Assembly (NCBI RefSeq): GCF_910592395.1 | Contig: NC_088311.1 | Coordinates: 13,084,501-13,148,500 of the forward strand | Length of the DNA: 64,000 nt | Reading direction: 5' to 3' | DNA from: Lineus longissimus | Taxonomy: Eukaryota > Nemertea > Pilidiophora > Heteronemertea > Lineidae | Part shown: in pieces, positions 43,701 through 53,891 of the stretch | How the letters are laid out: each line of letters starts with the position of its first letter | How positions within the stretch are numbered: the first letter of the stretch is position 1 | Position numbers and translations under genes: made by a program | Notes under the pieces: model-generated | Database searches by the model: none | Told to the model about the DNA's origin: nothing | What the model saw: the letters and a program-made list of their open reading frames with translations, nothing else

Positions 43701-44950
43701 CGCACGTGACGACAATACCGCTCTAGCACATTTGGGCTGAGGGGTTAAAATGAATTTGATCGGATGAACGGTTCTCCTTGAAATTGACGGAAACCGATTT
43801 CAAGCACGCCGCCCTAGTGGCCATATTGATAATTGGAACAAGCCCATTTTCGAAAGGTACCTCGCTCTAGTCACCCTCAATGTACATACCAAAAATGAAT
43901 TTAATCGGAAAAACGGTTCTCCTCGAAATTGACGGAAACCGATTTCAAGCACGCCGCCTTGGTGACCATATTGATAATCAGAACGAGCCGGTTTTCGAAA
44001 GGAACCTTCCTCTAGTCACCCCCAACGTACATACCAAAAATTAATTTTTAATCGGACGAACAGTTCTCCTCGAAATTGGCGGAAACCAATTTCAAACACG
44101 CCCCCTGGTGGCAATATTGATAATTGGAACGAGCCCGTTTTCGAAAGGAACCTTCCTCTAGTCACCTCCAATGTCCATACCAAAAATTGAATTTAAAGTC
44201 GAAGCCGTTCTCCTTCAAATCGACGGAAACCAAATAGCACACGCCCGCCCGCCCACACGGACGGATGGCGCACGTGACGACAATACCCCTCTAGCCCATT
44301 TGGGCTGAGGGGTAAAAATGAATTTGATCGGACAAACGGTTCTCCACGAAATTGACGGAAACCAATTTCAAACACGCCGCGCTGGTGACCATATTGATAA
44401 TTGGAACAAGCCCGTTTTCGAAAGGAACCTTCCTCTAGTCACCCCCAATGCACATTAAACAAATGAATTTAATCAGACGAACAGTTCTCCTCGAAATTGA
44501 CGGCAACAGATTTCAAGCACGCCGCCATGGTAACCATATTGAGTATCAGAACGAGCCCATTTTCGAAAGGAACCTTTATCTAGTCACCCCCAATGTCCAT
44601 ACCAAAAATTGAATTGATTGTCGAAGCCGTTCTCCTTCAAATCGACGGAAACCAAGTAGCAGACACCCGCCCGCCCGGCCAGACGGCGCACGTGACGACA
44701 ATACCGCTTTAGCCCATTTGGGCTGAGGGGTTAAAATGAATTTGATCGGACGAACGGTTCTCCTTGAAATTGACGGAAACCAATTTCAAGCACGCCGCCC
44801 TTGTTGCCATATTGATAATTGGAACAAGCCCATTTTCAAAAGGTACCTCGCTCTAGTCACCCTCAATGTACATATCAAAAATGAATTTAATCGGACGAAC
44901 CGTTCTCCTCGAAATTGACGTAAACCGTTTTCAAGCATGCCGCCCATGGT
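40790..44950 (+). repeat. Large concatemer of family A with alternating hairpin modules
   Basis: About 25 monomers of 144-145 bases (words AAATTGACGGAAACC, GGTGGCCATATTGATAAT, CGTTTTCGAAAGGAACC, ACGTACATACCAAAAATGAA) are grouped by eight modules. Each module is made of GC-rich CCCGC and ACGG repeats followed by a palindrome. The modules lie at about 40867, 41502, 42201, 42612, 43294, 43717, 44284 and 44703. Palindromes alternate strictly between an ACCCCTCTAGCCCA type and an ACCGCTCTAGCCCA type, giving a higher-order unit of about 1.0-1.3 kb. Repeated 60-codon frames in it are by-products of the monomer. Confidence 0.85.
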
Positions 44951-46179
44951 ATTTGATATCCTTTTGCGTTCACTACAGAACCAATGTTTTTGGTTGACAT
45001 AATTATGCCACTGTTCATTCCTCAATCCTGACCATAATTCGGGTGAAATCATCGTATGAAAATATTTACCGCAACATGAAGTTTATGCCCTGAGGATACT
45101 CATTGTCATAGCCTCGTTTACAAGTACGAAGTATTTTCCCGCGGATATTCAAAACTGCTTGGCTCCTTGCCAGTTAAATAACATGTGACTATACACAAAA
45201 TAGAAAACTTTGATGGAAATTGTAAATCATTTTTTTATCTATCAGGGGAAACAAGCTGATGATGATCAAATAAATCATTCATGAGAAATCGTTTTGTTGC
45301 TGAAGCTTGCATGACGAAGTTAATGCTAAACCTTTTCTTGTGCTCTACTGCGCCACCGTAGTTTTCTATTTAGACCAACGATGACGTCATTTCTGGGGAT
45401 TCCCTACGTTGTCCAATGAGCGCTTTTTAAAATGTGCCATTTGGTATTGTACAGTATGCAATGTATTTTTTCAGCGCTACCAGTTGCCGAACAGAATGCC
45501 GTAGCTCCCTCAATTTCCAATCAATTTTTATGGGAGTGACATTATTGTATTGCTTAGAATGTCTACTTTTTACTCATGAAAGAATCGTAGAACTAAAACT
45601 TAATAGGCGAACAGAATCATGCCGATTTACCGCACATACTGTGGGAATTCTCCACTTCAAAATACATCGGCAATGTCATCGCGAACAGAGCATGCACTTC
45701 CGATATCGTTTTTACAGAAATGTGGCCAAATTTTCAAGAACTAATTTCTGAAAGTAGTCCCTAAAGACCTTACGACTACCACTGAAACGAACTAGTGATA
45801 ATATCGCCTACCAGACTACTTTTTAAGCAGAAAATTGGGTACTTGAGTGTCATTGAGCTCCAAGATTATTGCACATGGCGTAAACAACATGCCGCCATTT
45901 TGTCTCCGCTTCGGTATTTCGTACGCCGCTTATAATGCACCTTCTCAATTAAAACCAACATAATAAGGCCTTACATCGTTGATTGAATAGGAACACCACA
46001 CAAAACACAATAAAGTGGGGGTACAATCGATTACGAAGCTGAAGTGAACAGTGATTTATTCCTGGAGCTACTGCTTTTGTTGTGTAGCTGCCATGTTTTG
46101 AGAACTGGCAAATAGGAGACTTCTTGATGGCTGACGTCATCGGGCGGGAATTTGAATTGGCAGAAATAATTAAAAGGCA
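44951..46179. other. Non-coding stretch
   Basis: Single-copy-looking AT-rich DNA with no recognisable gene. A 105-codon plus-strand frame at 45434-45751 has no domain or biased composition and is not called. Confidence 0.4.
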
Positions 46180-46185
46180 GGTAGC

Positions 46186-47287
46186 TATGGCACGCCAAAG
46201 CGGAATTATTTCAAGCCTGAAAAAATATTAGCAACTACAAATTTCTTGGCAACAGAGAAGAAATACCATTTAAACTTTCAAAAATATACCCGACAATCTT
46301 TTAAAAAAGATAACATTTTTTAGACTCAAGTCAACATTTTGAAAAAACAAGCCAACAATTTTTTTTTCGTGATACTTCGAAAAATTCGTTTACATTTTTT
46401 TCTTCTCTTAAAAATATTTTCCACACAATTTAAAAAAAAAATCTTGACATCATTTTACTGCAACATTTATTTTCGTTCAACATTTTTTCTTGGCAACATT
46501 TTTTTCGTTCAACATTTTTCCGTTCAACAACGAGCGCCACCTATGAACTGCTAATAGAACTCGCGCGCAGGGACGAGGTTAAGCTGGGGTACTTCATACT
46601 CATAGCAGGTCGGGAATTCTGATCGTTCGTTCGTTCGTATGTTGTTGTTGCCATCTCAAAACAAGCGCCTTTTATTATACTTCTCACATTGGATCAGATG
46701 AATAAGTTCGCGTGTTGGTTGGTGGTGATTGGTGTACAGCTAGGATTGTGGTGACAACCACGTGCGCAAGATATTCGTGTAAAGAAACATGCCAGAAGTA
46801 CCCCGTAGCTAAACCTCGTCTCGAGGGGATATAGTTCAACTAGTTGTTCACAGGTGGCGCTCGTTGTTGGACGAAAAAATTGTTGACGAAAAAAAATGTT
46901 GCAAGAAAAAAAATCTTGAACGAAAATAAATGTTGCCGTAAAATTTGGTCAACATTTTAAAAAAAATGTTGCGGGAAAATATTTTCAAGAGAAGACAAAA
47001 ATTAAATATTTTTTTCACGAAATAATGAATTTGTAAAGTTTTTTTTTGAAGAAAAAAAGTTTAGCCCCAAAATAATTTTTTTCTAACGAATTTTTCTAAA
47101 TGTCAAAAAAAAATGTTGGCTTGTTTTCTCAAAATGTTGGATCTTTTTTTTTAAAATTGCTTATATTTTGTACAGGGTTGAAATAATTCCGCTAATGTTG
47201 GCTTGTTTTCTGAAAATGTTGGATCGTTTTTAAAATGTTGCTAATATTTTGTACAGGGTTGAAATAATTCCGCTTTGGCGTGCCATA
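46186..47287. mobile_element. Foldback element with about 365-440-bp arms
   Basis: Both ends begin TATGGCACGCCAAAGCGGAA from the outside. The left arm is 46186-46550 and the right arm 46848-47287, with a 297-base spacer. The arms are built of repeated TTCAACATTTTTTC and GCAACATTT words, and the inner ends pair as CGAGCGCCACCT. GGTAGC flanks both ends (46180-46185 and 47288-47293), a probable 6-bp target duplication. The right arm has an extra tandem copy of its outer 80 bases (about 47173-47250). No coding capacity. Confidence 0.75.
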
Positions 47288-47623
47288 GGTAGCGCCCTCT
47301 CCTGTTAAAATTTTGAACTTTTTCTCAATAAAATAGATTTTCAAGAATTTTATCTTAATATTGGAGCATATTTCGACTAATTCTGCTGCTCCTACGCCGA
47401 TATAGGCCAGTTTCCTTCATGCACTCTCGCTCGCAGGAAGTAGGTCGAATGGCGACAAATTTTGTTTTGAAAGTGGAGTTTGACCAGAAGTATCCAGAAA
47501 TGCAAAATTGAAGTCTCTAGGTCTTACGGTTACAAAATGTGCACCATGGGTTTAACGGATGGACGGACGGATGGATGGATGGATGGATGGACAGACGGAC
47601 GCCACTGAACAACTTATTTGACA

Positions 47624-47650
47624 AGCTCGGCTGACTTAGTCAGCTGAGCT
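47624..47650. other. Hairpin of family C
   Basis: AGCTCGGCTGACT and AGTCAGCTGAGCT pair with one G-T mismatch and almost no loop, followed by AAAAAC. It matches the position and downstream bases of the family B hairpin. Confidence 0.6.
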
Positions 47651-48224
47651 AAAAACAAGTCACTAATAAACGAGATATTGCACTTTTTACCTATTTTACT
47701 TTTGGCCTCCTGGTGGCCAAGTTGAGTACCAGATCAGATCGAAATTCGGTGTCCGAGGTAACATGACCTAGGGAGTCATGTGTACCAAATTTCAAGTTCA
47801 TAGCTTTAGTGGTTAAGAAACATGCCATAGTTACAATCAAACGACCAATTTACACCATTTGACCTCTGTGACGTTGAAAAGCAGGTCAGATCAAAAACTC
47901 ATGTGAAATGTGATGCATCCTTGCTAGGAGAACCTACTACAAAAATGTTATTGAAAATGAATCACTAATAAGCGAGATACCACACTTTCTAGGTTTTCAC
48001 TTTCGGGCCCCTGGTGGCCAAGTCGAGAATCAGACCGGACTGAAATTAAGGGTCAGAGGTCAGCTGATCTAGGGGGTGATCCTTTGTACAAAGTCTCAAG
48101 TTCATAGCCTTAGGGGTTAACAAACGTTCTACAGTTACGCTCAAATGGCCAATTTACACCATTTGACCTCTGTGACCTTGACAAGTACGTCAAATCAAAA
48201 ACCTGTATCATATGTGATGTATCC

Positions 48225-49112
48225 GGGTTGGTTCTAAAAGCGGCATTGGCACTGACATTGGCATTGGCATTGGCATTGGCAATCTGCCAAATGAGTACCA
48301 AATATGGAAGTTTGATAAGCTGCAGACCATACGGGCAACATCCTTCGTAAGGCTTATTACAGAGCTGCCCAAAATAATTCAAAGACTACTTGCTCGCTCA
48401 GGGGAGTTGGTGTAACAATAATAATGACTAATAATAATGACTATGAACTATAGTTGTCTGCGGTCACCCTAGAGGTCGTTCATTTAGTACGCACCTTTTT
48501 CAGATTTTCAGGCCCCTTCACTAGCCCCCACCCCCCGGGCCCATACGCAAAAAAGGCCTACCGCGTACGCAAATGACATCCTAATTTATTGACCCCCTCT
48601 CCGATCCCGCTCGGCATGCTTAGATGCGTAAGTGCTATTTATTTATGAAGCAGCAGCAGCATCAGCACGCCGGCAGAACTTAGAAGCCTGCATGCCGGAC
48701 GCCAGCATCACTTTTGTGCAAAATTTGGTCTCCTAGTATGGTAGGAGGCCTAAATGACTACATCAACTGTAACTATACCTTTTGTTACTCATCTGTAATT
48801 CATAATAACGTCGGTAGAAACCCGGTGACTTCTCGGGGCTCGCCTCCATGTCTTCGGCCATGCTTTCTTTTCCCGCGTGTGACGTCATCAGGTCGGCGGC
48901 AGACCAGGTGCCCACAGGTACATATAAATGTAAAACATTGTCGGGAAATCTTTCAATATTAAATTTGGTGTTACTTCTCCTGTCTAAAGAATATTCATGA
49001 ACAATGGTCACTAATAAATGGTGTTATTTTGGTGTTATTTCGGAATTTGGCAGATTGCCAATGCCAATGCCAATGCCAATGTCAGTGCCAATGCCGCTTT
49101 TAGAACCAACCC
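48225..49112. mobile_element. hAT-like non-autonomous element (888 bp)
   Basis: Terminal inverted repeats of about 66 bases begin GGGTTGGTTCTAAAAGCGGC and include four tandem GGCATT units. The 8-bp direct repeat ATGTATCC flanks it exactly (48217-48224 and 49113-49120), which points to the hAT superfamily. The host sequence on both sides is continuous family C repeat. The interior is non-coding. Confidence 0.8.
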
Positions 49113-49745
49113 ATGTATCCTTGCTAAAAGTATCTACCATAAAAATTTTTCCAAAAACTAATCAGTAATAAGCGAGATATGGCACTATTCCAATTTTTGG
49201 TTTTGGCCCCCTGGCGGCCAAGTTAAGAATCAGACCGGACCGAAAATCAGTGTCACAGGTCATCTGACCTAGGGGGTCATGTGTACCAAGTTTAAAGTTC
49301 ATAGCTTAGTAGTTAAGAAACGTGAGTAGTATGTGGGTGGCTATGGGACAAATTGACTTTTTGACCTAGTTTCATATGACCTTGAAACATATAAAAATTC
49401 ATGTGTTTGACCTTGACATTGGGATATGTCCCTGATCTTGGTCGACATGAAAGTTTATATGTGAAGGTTTATCACTTTTGAAACTAGACCATTGGGTCAA
49501 ATGTCCAATAGCCCCCTGATACTTCTTTCATTTTATTGACAACAAAATTATACATGTCTAAAATGCTACAATTGCACAACACATACTCTACTGTTTATGA
49601 AAAGTCCAAATATTTTTCAGTGTTCTACAATGTCCATCAGGAGAAAGAGAAAATGTTGGTACATCCTTGGTATGATAGTCAAATAGTTCAAAAAGCACAA
49701 CACTCCCTTAAAGATTTGATGAAGAGTCTGGTTTAGCAGAGACAT

Positions 49746-50771
49746 TCATTGCCAAAGCTTCAGCATTAGATCGGCGCCCCAGTCAGCCAATGCTCTGGTC
49801 AGAATATATCTTGGAGTGCGGGTAATCTCAACCTTGCTTTCGAAACAACTCTCAGCAAGGAGTCGAGTGAAATGGTGTATGTCAAATCGTGCCAATGCAG
49901 CATGCAGATATTCCTCCTTTCGCTTTTCCTTCTCAAAATGAAAGTTCTCATTCATACAACATTCATGGTCAGTCTGACTGGCCCAATTGTTCAGGCATCC
50001 TTCACATGTGAGCTCCTAATAATCCTCTAAATTCGATTGCATGAATTTTGCAATTACGGCAATGGTCTGACGGCCCAGGTGTGATTCTTTCAGTCCATCA
50101 ACACATGAATGTTGGCTAAAGTTCTCTCTCAGTACTCTCCACACGGGGATTTTCATGAACACGCCATATCTAGTTGGTTTCAGTTGTCCATTCTTGTCAA
50201 TAACGAATTTTCGAATGTCCACATTCATTTGACGATTGAGATATGAGGTGAGAACATAGATTTGATCATCAAGCATCCACCTCATTTCCTCACCATGAAC
50301 AAGTTTCTCCTCAATTTGATCGGAAAGGTTGACGAGATTTTCGTATGCTGCTCTTTGCAGATATATCCATTTTGAACCGTATTCAATGGCTGCTCTTCGT
50401 TCATCTGATCGTATTTTCAAAGCTGGTTCCTCTGACTTGTTGTAGTTGAAGCAACGTGGAATTTCTGACTTGTTGAACATGTCAACAACTACATCATCGC
50501 CTGCCTCTGGTTCCTCTGACTTGTTGCTACCATTTAAACTGCGTGTTATTTTCGACTTGTTACACCTATTGTTAACAACGATTACGTCATCATCAGACAC
50601 TGTGTTTGCCTTTTTTGGAGCTCCTGGTGGTTTTGACAAATCAAGCTTAATAGGCCTCAGAGCAGGTCGTTTTCTCGTGGTTCTTGGAGTCTCAGGAACT
50701 ACATCTGGTAACATCATTTCAACATCCTTTGACTTAGCAGGAATCTGAGTACAGCTATCAAGGGTATTCAT
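49746..50771 (-). pseudogene. Polinton accessory protein with Cys/His motif, split by one TAG
   Basis: The frame begins at the ATG at 50771 and runs 251 codons to a TAG at 50016-50018. It then continues in the same frame for a further 90 codons to 49746. The N-terminal third is charged and disordered with repeated NKSE words. The middle is helical (IYLQRAAYENLVNL, YVLTSYLNRQMNVD). After the stop comes a compact Cys/His cluster, CEGCLNNWASQTDHECC, that looks like a zinc site. Continuity of motif-bearing sequence across the TAG suggests one original protein of about 341 residues. Its role in the element is unknown to me. Confidence 0.55.
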
Positions 50772-51000
50772 GATGCGATGCTATTGAAGTCTCGATTGAT
50801 TTGGCGAAGTGATTTCAGACCTCCTACTTATACAGTAACTGAACAATGATCCACATTTTGATTGGACGAGAGGCTTTCTACGTCATCACTCAATCCTTTT
50901 CTCATTGGCTGTGAATGGTGATGTCATCTGTGAATACAGGTCAAGGACACAAATGTTTCCGCCCTTGTCCTTGACCCTCAAAATGTCCTAGACCATCAAA

Positions 51001-51432
51001 TCAATAACCTGGAGGGTCAAGTTCAGCAGCATTTTCTTTCTGATGTTTTTGCGTTTCAGAAACAGTTCCGTGATTAGGTGTAAATCCATAGTAGGTCTGG
51101 CAGAATCCTGATACTCCTCCAGGTCCTTCAATGAAACTTAGAAGTAGAGAAATTGCTTCGGCTGATAAATGTAAAAGTTTCCAAACATTTGGTGGAATGT
51201 TTATCTTTTTCCCAGCATGATCAATTTGGACTGCGGCATTATGATCTTTATCTTGGAATGTTTCCAATGTTGTTTCGGGTGCTAAGCATAACGTGACACT
51301 TGATTTTTTATCAAACAATGGACTCTTCTTTTCGACTTGAATATCTGCAGGCTGCTTGGCTTTTCGGACATATTTTCTCTTTTGTGGGACAGATTTTCCC
51401 CCCAATTCGAATCTCACTTGTGCTTCTGCCAT
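51001..51432 (-). CDS. Polinton accessory protein of unknown function (143 aa)
   Basis: An intact frame starts with ATG at 51432. The N-terminal 45 residues are basic (PQKRKYVRKAKQP), and a more hydrophobic segment follows (KLLHLSAEAISLLLSFI). I do not recognise a family. Position between the protease and the Cys/His protein, on the same strand and with short spacers, supports membership of the Polinton. It is not a transposition enzyme by sequence; a virion or DNA-binding role is only a guess. Confidence 0.55.
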   Translation of the reverse strand: MAEAQVRFELGGKSVPQKRKYVRKAKQPADIQVEKKSPLFDKKSSVTLCLAPETTLETFQDKDHNAAVQIDHAGKKINIPPNVWKLLHLSAEAISLLLSFIEGPGGVSGFCQTYYGFTPNHGTVSETQKHQKENAAELDPPGY

Positions 51433-51482
51433 TCTGTTAGTTTCAGCTTTGAATGATATTCCTACTCGGATGCATTCTTATT

Positions 51483-51944
51483 TTATACTAATCCATGTGT
51501 GATTCTGCGTCTTGTCTTTTGACCATTAAGGTTAAGGTCATTGGATAGTGATGATATAATAGCTTTTAAAGATTGACCTTGACATTTCTTGACAAGAAAA
51601 TAAATACAAAATCCACCACAAATTTTTGAAAATGGATGTTGTAAAACTTTTCTCGAATAATTCCACTTTGCACTGTTTCTTTTTAAAAAGTTTATGATAC
51701 GATCATTTCTTGGAGGTAAACCAAATGAATCAAAATATGTAGCTCGCAATTTGGCATAAAAAAAAACAGCCAGCCAGTGTTCCCCACTTTTTGAACTAGA
51801 GTGAGTGTTGATAATATATGCTGCTGGATATGACTCTACATATCTCGGAACATGATTATTAGCATAGACACCATGAAAATATTTTCTCAACTTTGAGAGA
51901 GAGTTAGCTATTGACTCTAACGCATGTGTAGTGAGTTCATTCAT
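51483..51944 (-). CDS. PRO: Polinton adenain-like cysteine protease
   Basis: The 153-residue protein shows the adenovirus-type protease layout. His56 lies in SGEHWLAVFF, the acidic residue Asp72 in YFDSFGLPP, and the nucleophile Cys109 in KICGGFCIYFL. Such proteases process capsid precursors in Polintons and adenoviruses. The frame is intact. Its ATG overlaps the stop of the upstream capsid gene in an ATGA, so the two may share a transcript and be translationally linked. C-terminal basic residues (QKTRRRI) resemble cofactor or DNA-binding tails. This is one of the few undamaged genes of the element. Confidence 0.85.
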   Translation of the reverse strand: MNELTTHALESIANSLSKLRKYFHGVYANNHVPRYVESYPAAYIINTHSSSKSGEHWLAVFFYAKLRATYFDSFGLPPRNDRIINFLKRNSAKWNYSRKVLQHPFSKICGGFCIYFLVKKCQGQSLKAIISSLSNDLNLNGQKTRRRITHGLV

Positions 51945-53226
51945 TTGAAATCTTTAATGATATTCCTGGAACGGTCAATTTCAATGACATTGTCAAACTC
52001 AGCATAGATAAAAACAGTTGTTGTCGCTGTCAATGCATCAGCGAATTTCATATCAAGTCTCAGATTCCCTTCTTTTATGAGATGTACATGATCACCCTCC
52101 TCTTTATCAGGGGTCAAGTCAAATGCCCATAAAGAGAACCCTTTCCTGAAAGATTCTCTTGTTATATCATTACCACTGTCATCAAATATTCTACCTGTTT
52201 CGGTGAACAATGACATATAGGATCTGATGTAATTGTTTTCATCACCGAAATCTGGGGTTAATGGTTGGGCAGGATAGGACTGACCACCAGCTTCAAGGCT
52301 AATATAATTCAACTGATTATGGTCAAATTGAAATGGATTTTTCTTTTCATTACCAGCAAAGGAACTATTATTAACCATGAAAACTACTGCTCTTCGTGGA
52401 AGCTGCCCTAGAAATACATTATCCCTATTCACGGTTCGAGTACCAGTGGTAAGGGAAAATGACTTAACCTCTACTCTTCTAATAGGGTATTTAGCATTTG
52501 TGGTATTCAGTGCTTTTTCATGGGCCGTCAGAACAGCAGGGTTGACTTTTACCTTCTCAACCATAAGCACTGCTTTTTGTATTTTTACCTTTTCGGTGCC
52601 ATCATGACATAAGATTGAATTTATTTTTTGAGCAATTTAACCTCAACTTCATATCAGACGTAACGTCTTTGATGACAAAGGTCAAGATGCAATCTACCAA
52701 ACATATCAACTATCTTGCTTTTCTCAGCCAGTCTTGCCCTGGTTTTGAAAGCTGAGTTAGTATCTGGTGCTGCGGGGTCCACTTTGTTGAATTTACCTGG
52801 TTCATCAACATACCAAAGAGAGCTTTGCAATTGACTTTTCTTTGCCTCCTCCCCATATGAGAGTAGAGTTTCAACATATGATCTGTACAGATATGTATTA
52901 TTTGATGGTGTGACCAGGACACCATTCAATTACAGATCAACCTGATCAAATAATGCATGGAGCCAGTTGTTCACTGGTCCAACCTTTGCATTTTCAGCTA
53001 AGTTTGTACCATCTGCTTGGGTTATTTTAGCCTCAATATACAAAAATGTTTTGGCGAGGTTGATGTATTCATCCCCTCGCCCTGGGACAAAGAACTCTAG
53101 TGGCGTATCATAATCAGTAAGGAACCCTAAAGGTAATATTTTTACACTTTGAACTTTTTCAATACTTGTTAGTGTTGGTGGCAAAGAGAACAGCTCTCCG
53201 TGAACATTCGCAAGAACCCACTTGCA
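51941..53226 (-). pseudogene. Polinton major capsid protein (double jelly-roll), disrupted
   Basis: Three pieces are collinear. The N-terminal piece (about 53226-52930) has VPGRGDEYINLAKTFLYIEA and VGPVNNWLHALFDQVDL. The second piece (52927-52654) has YRSYVETLLSYGEEAKKSQL. The C-terminal piece (about 52590-51941) has SFSLTTGTRTVNRDNVFLG and TTTVFIYAEFDNVIEID. These match the order of motifs in Polinton major capsid proteins. Lesions are an in-frame TAA at about 52930-52932 and two frame changes between 52655 and 52590. No intact capsid protein can be made from this copy. The last codons overlap the protease start. Confidence 0.8.
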
Positions 53227-53254
53227 TCATTTTGAACACTTAACCAAAAATATC

Positions 53255-53891
53255 TTAAGCAGAGCCTTTCTTGTTCTTCTTTTTAGATGCTCTCTGACGC
53301 TTTGCTGGTTGCAGACTGGTAAAGTCAGCTGTTGCTTTACGCTTTTTATTTCCAGCACTACCAAAATTTGCACACGTAAAGTCCTGAACAACACTTTTCC
53401 CAATAGAGAGAGCACTTCTTCCTATAGATTTGCCAGCCTCTAGAGCCCTCTGTTTAGCTGCATCTTTGAAGCTTTTCCCCTGAATCAAGTCACCAGCAAA
53501 TTGTGCCCCTGATTGCAAAAGTGATTTTCCTGCCGATTTCGCTACAGACTTTAATAATGGTATAGCCATTTTAGCTATACCCGAAAAAATGCCACCTATA
53601 CACCTTTCCAGAAATGGGGCGCTGAGTGTCCGAAATAGTGATGTCATAAGGGGAAACTAGACCTTATGGTGGAGGGACAAAGGAGATAGTCATGGTTGAC
53701 CAACACACTTGAATGCCTTTAATGACGGACAAGGGGGAAAAAGTTAGTTCCAATGCAAGCCACCAATTTCGGGAAGCATGTATACCATGACCTCTTTGTG
53801 ATGCAGCTCCCACATATATAGGGAACCCACTACCCTTTTGTGTGTAGTGGTCAGTATAACAGTGTGGATTACAGACATACACTTTCCTCAT
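53255..53891 (-). pseudogene. Polinton small basic virion-like protein (pX/pVI-like), disrupted
   Basis: The 5' piece (53891-53664) starts with ATG overlapping the penton-like stop (ATGA) and carries GSGFPIYVGAASQRGHGI, a motif I associate with Polinton pX-like precursors. The 3' piece (53647-53255), in another frame, is a Gly/Ala/Lys/Ser-rich amphipathic helix array (PLLKSVAKSAGKSLLQSG, then KSFKDAAKQRALEAGK) with a very basic end (KKRKA, KRQRASKKKNKKG). Together they look like one gene broken by a frameshift near 53650-53760. A role in DNA condensation or membrane interaction is inferred from adenovirus analogues. Confidence 0.55.

Larger units (their letters stand above)
47536..49324 (+). 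mobile_element. Tandem-repeat element, family C, interrupted by a hAT-like element
   Basis: After a GGAC/GGAT microsatellite (about 47556-47602) and a hairpin (47624-47650), units of about 306 bases follow. The core TTTGACCTCTGTGAC occurs at about 47862 and 48165, with words such as CCCCTGGTGGCCAAG. The third unit resumes at 49121 after the 48225-49112 insertion and stops abruptly at about 49324. It is related to family B (13165-14330). Direction of the element relative to its hairpin is not certain. Confidence 0.65.

Noticed and set aside
40813-44918. Many 60-80-codon frames starting MNLIGRTVLLEI-like
   Set aside because: They follow the 145-base monomer, which is not a multiple of three, so each frame dies in the next unit. 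They are products of the satellite, not a gene family.
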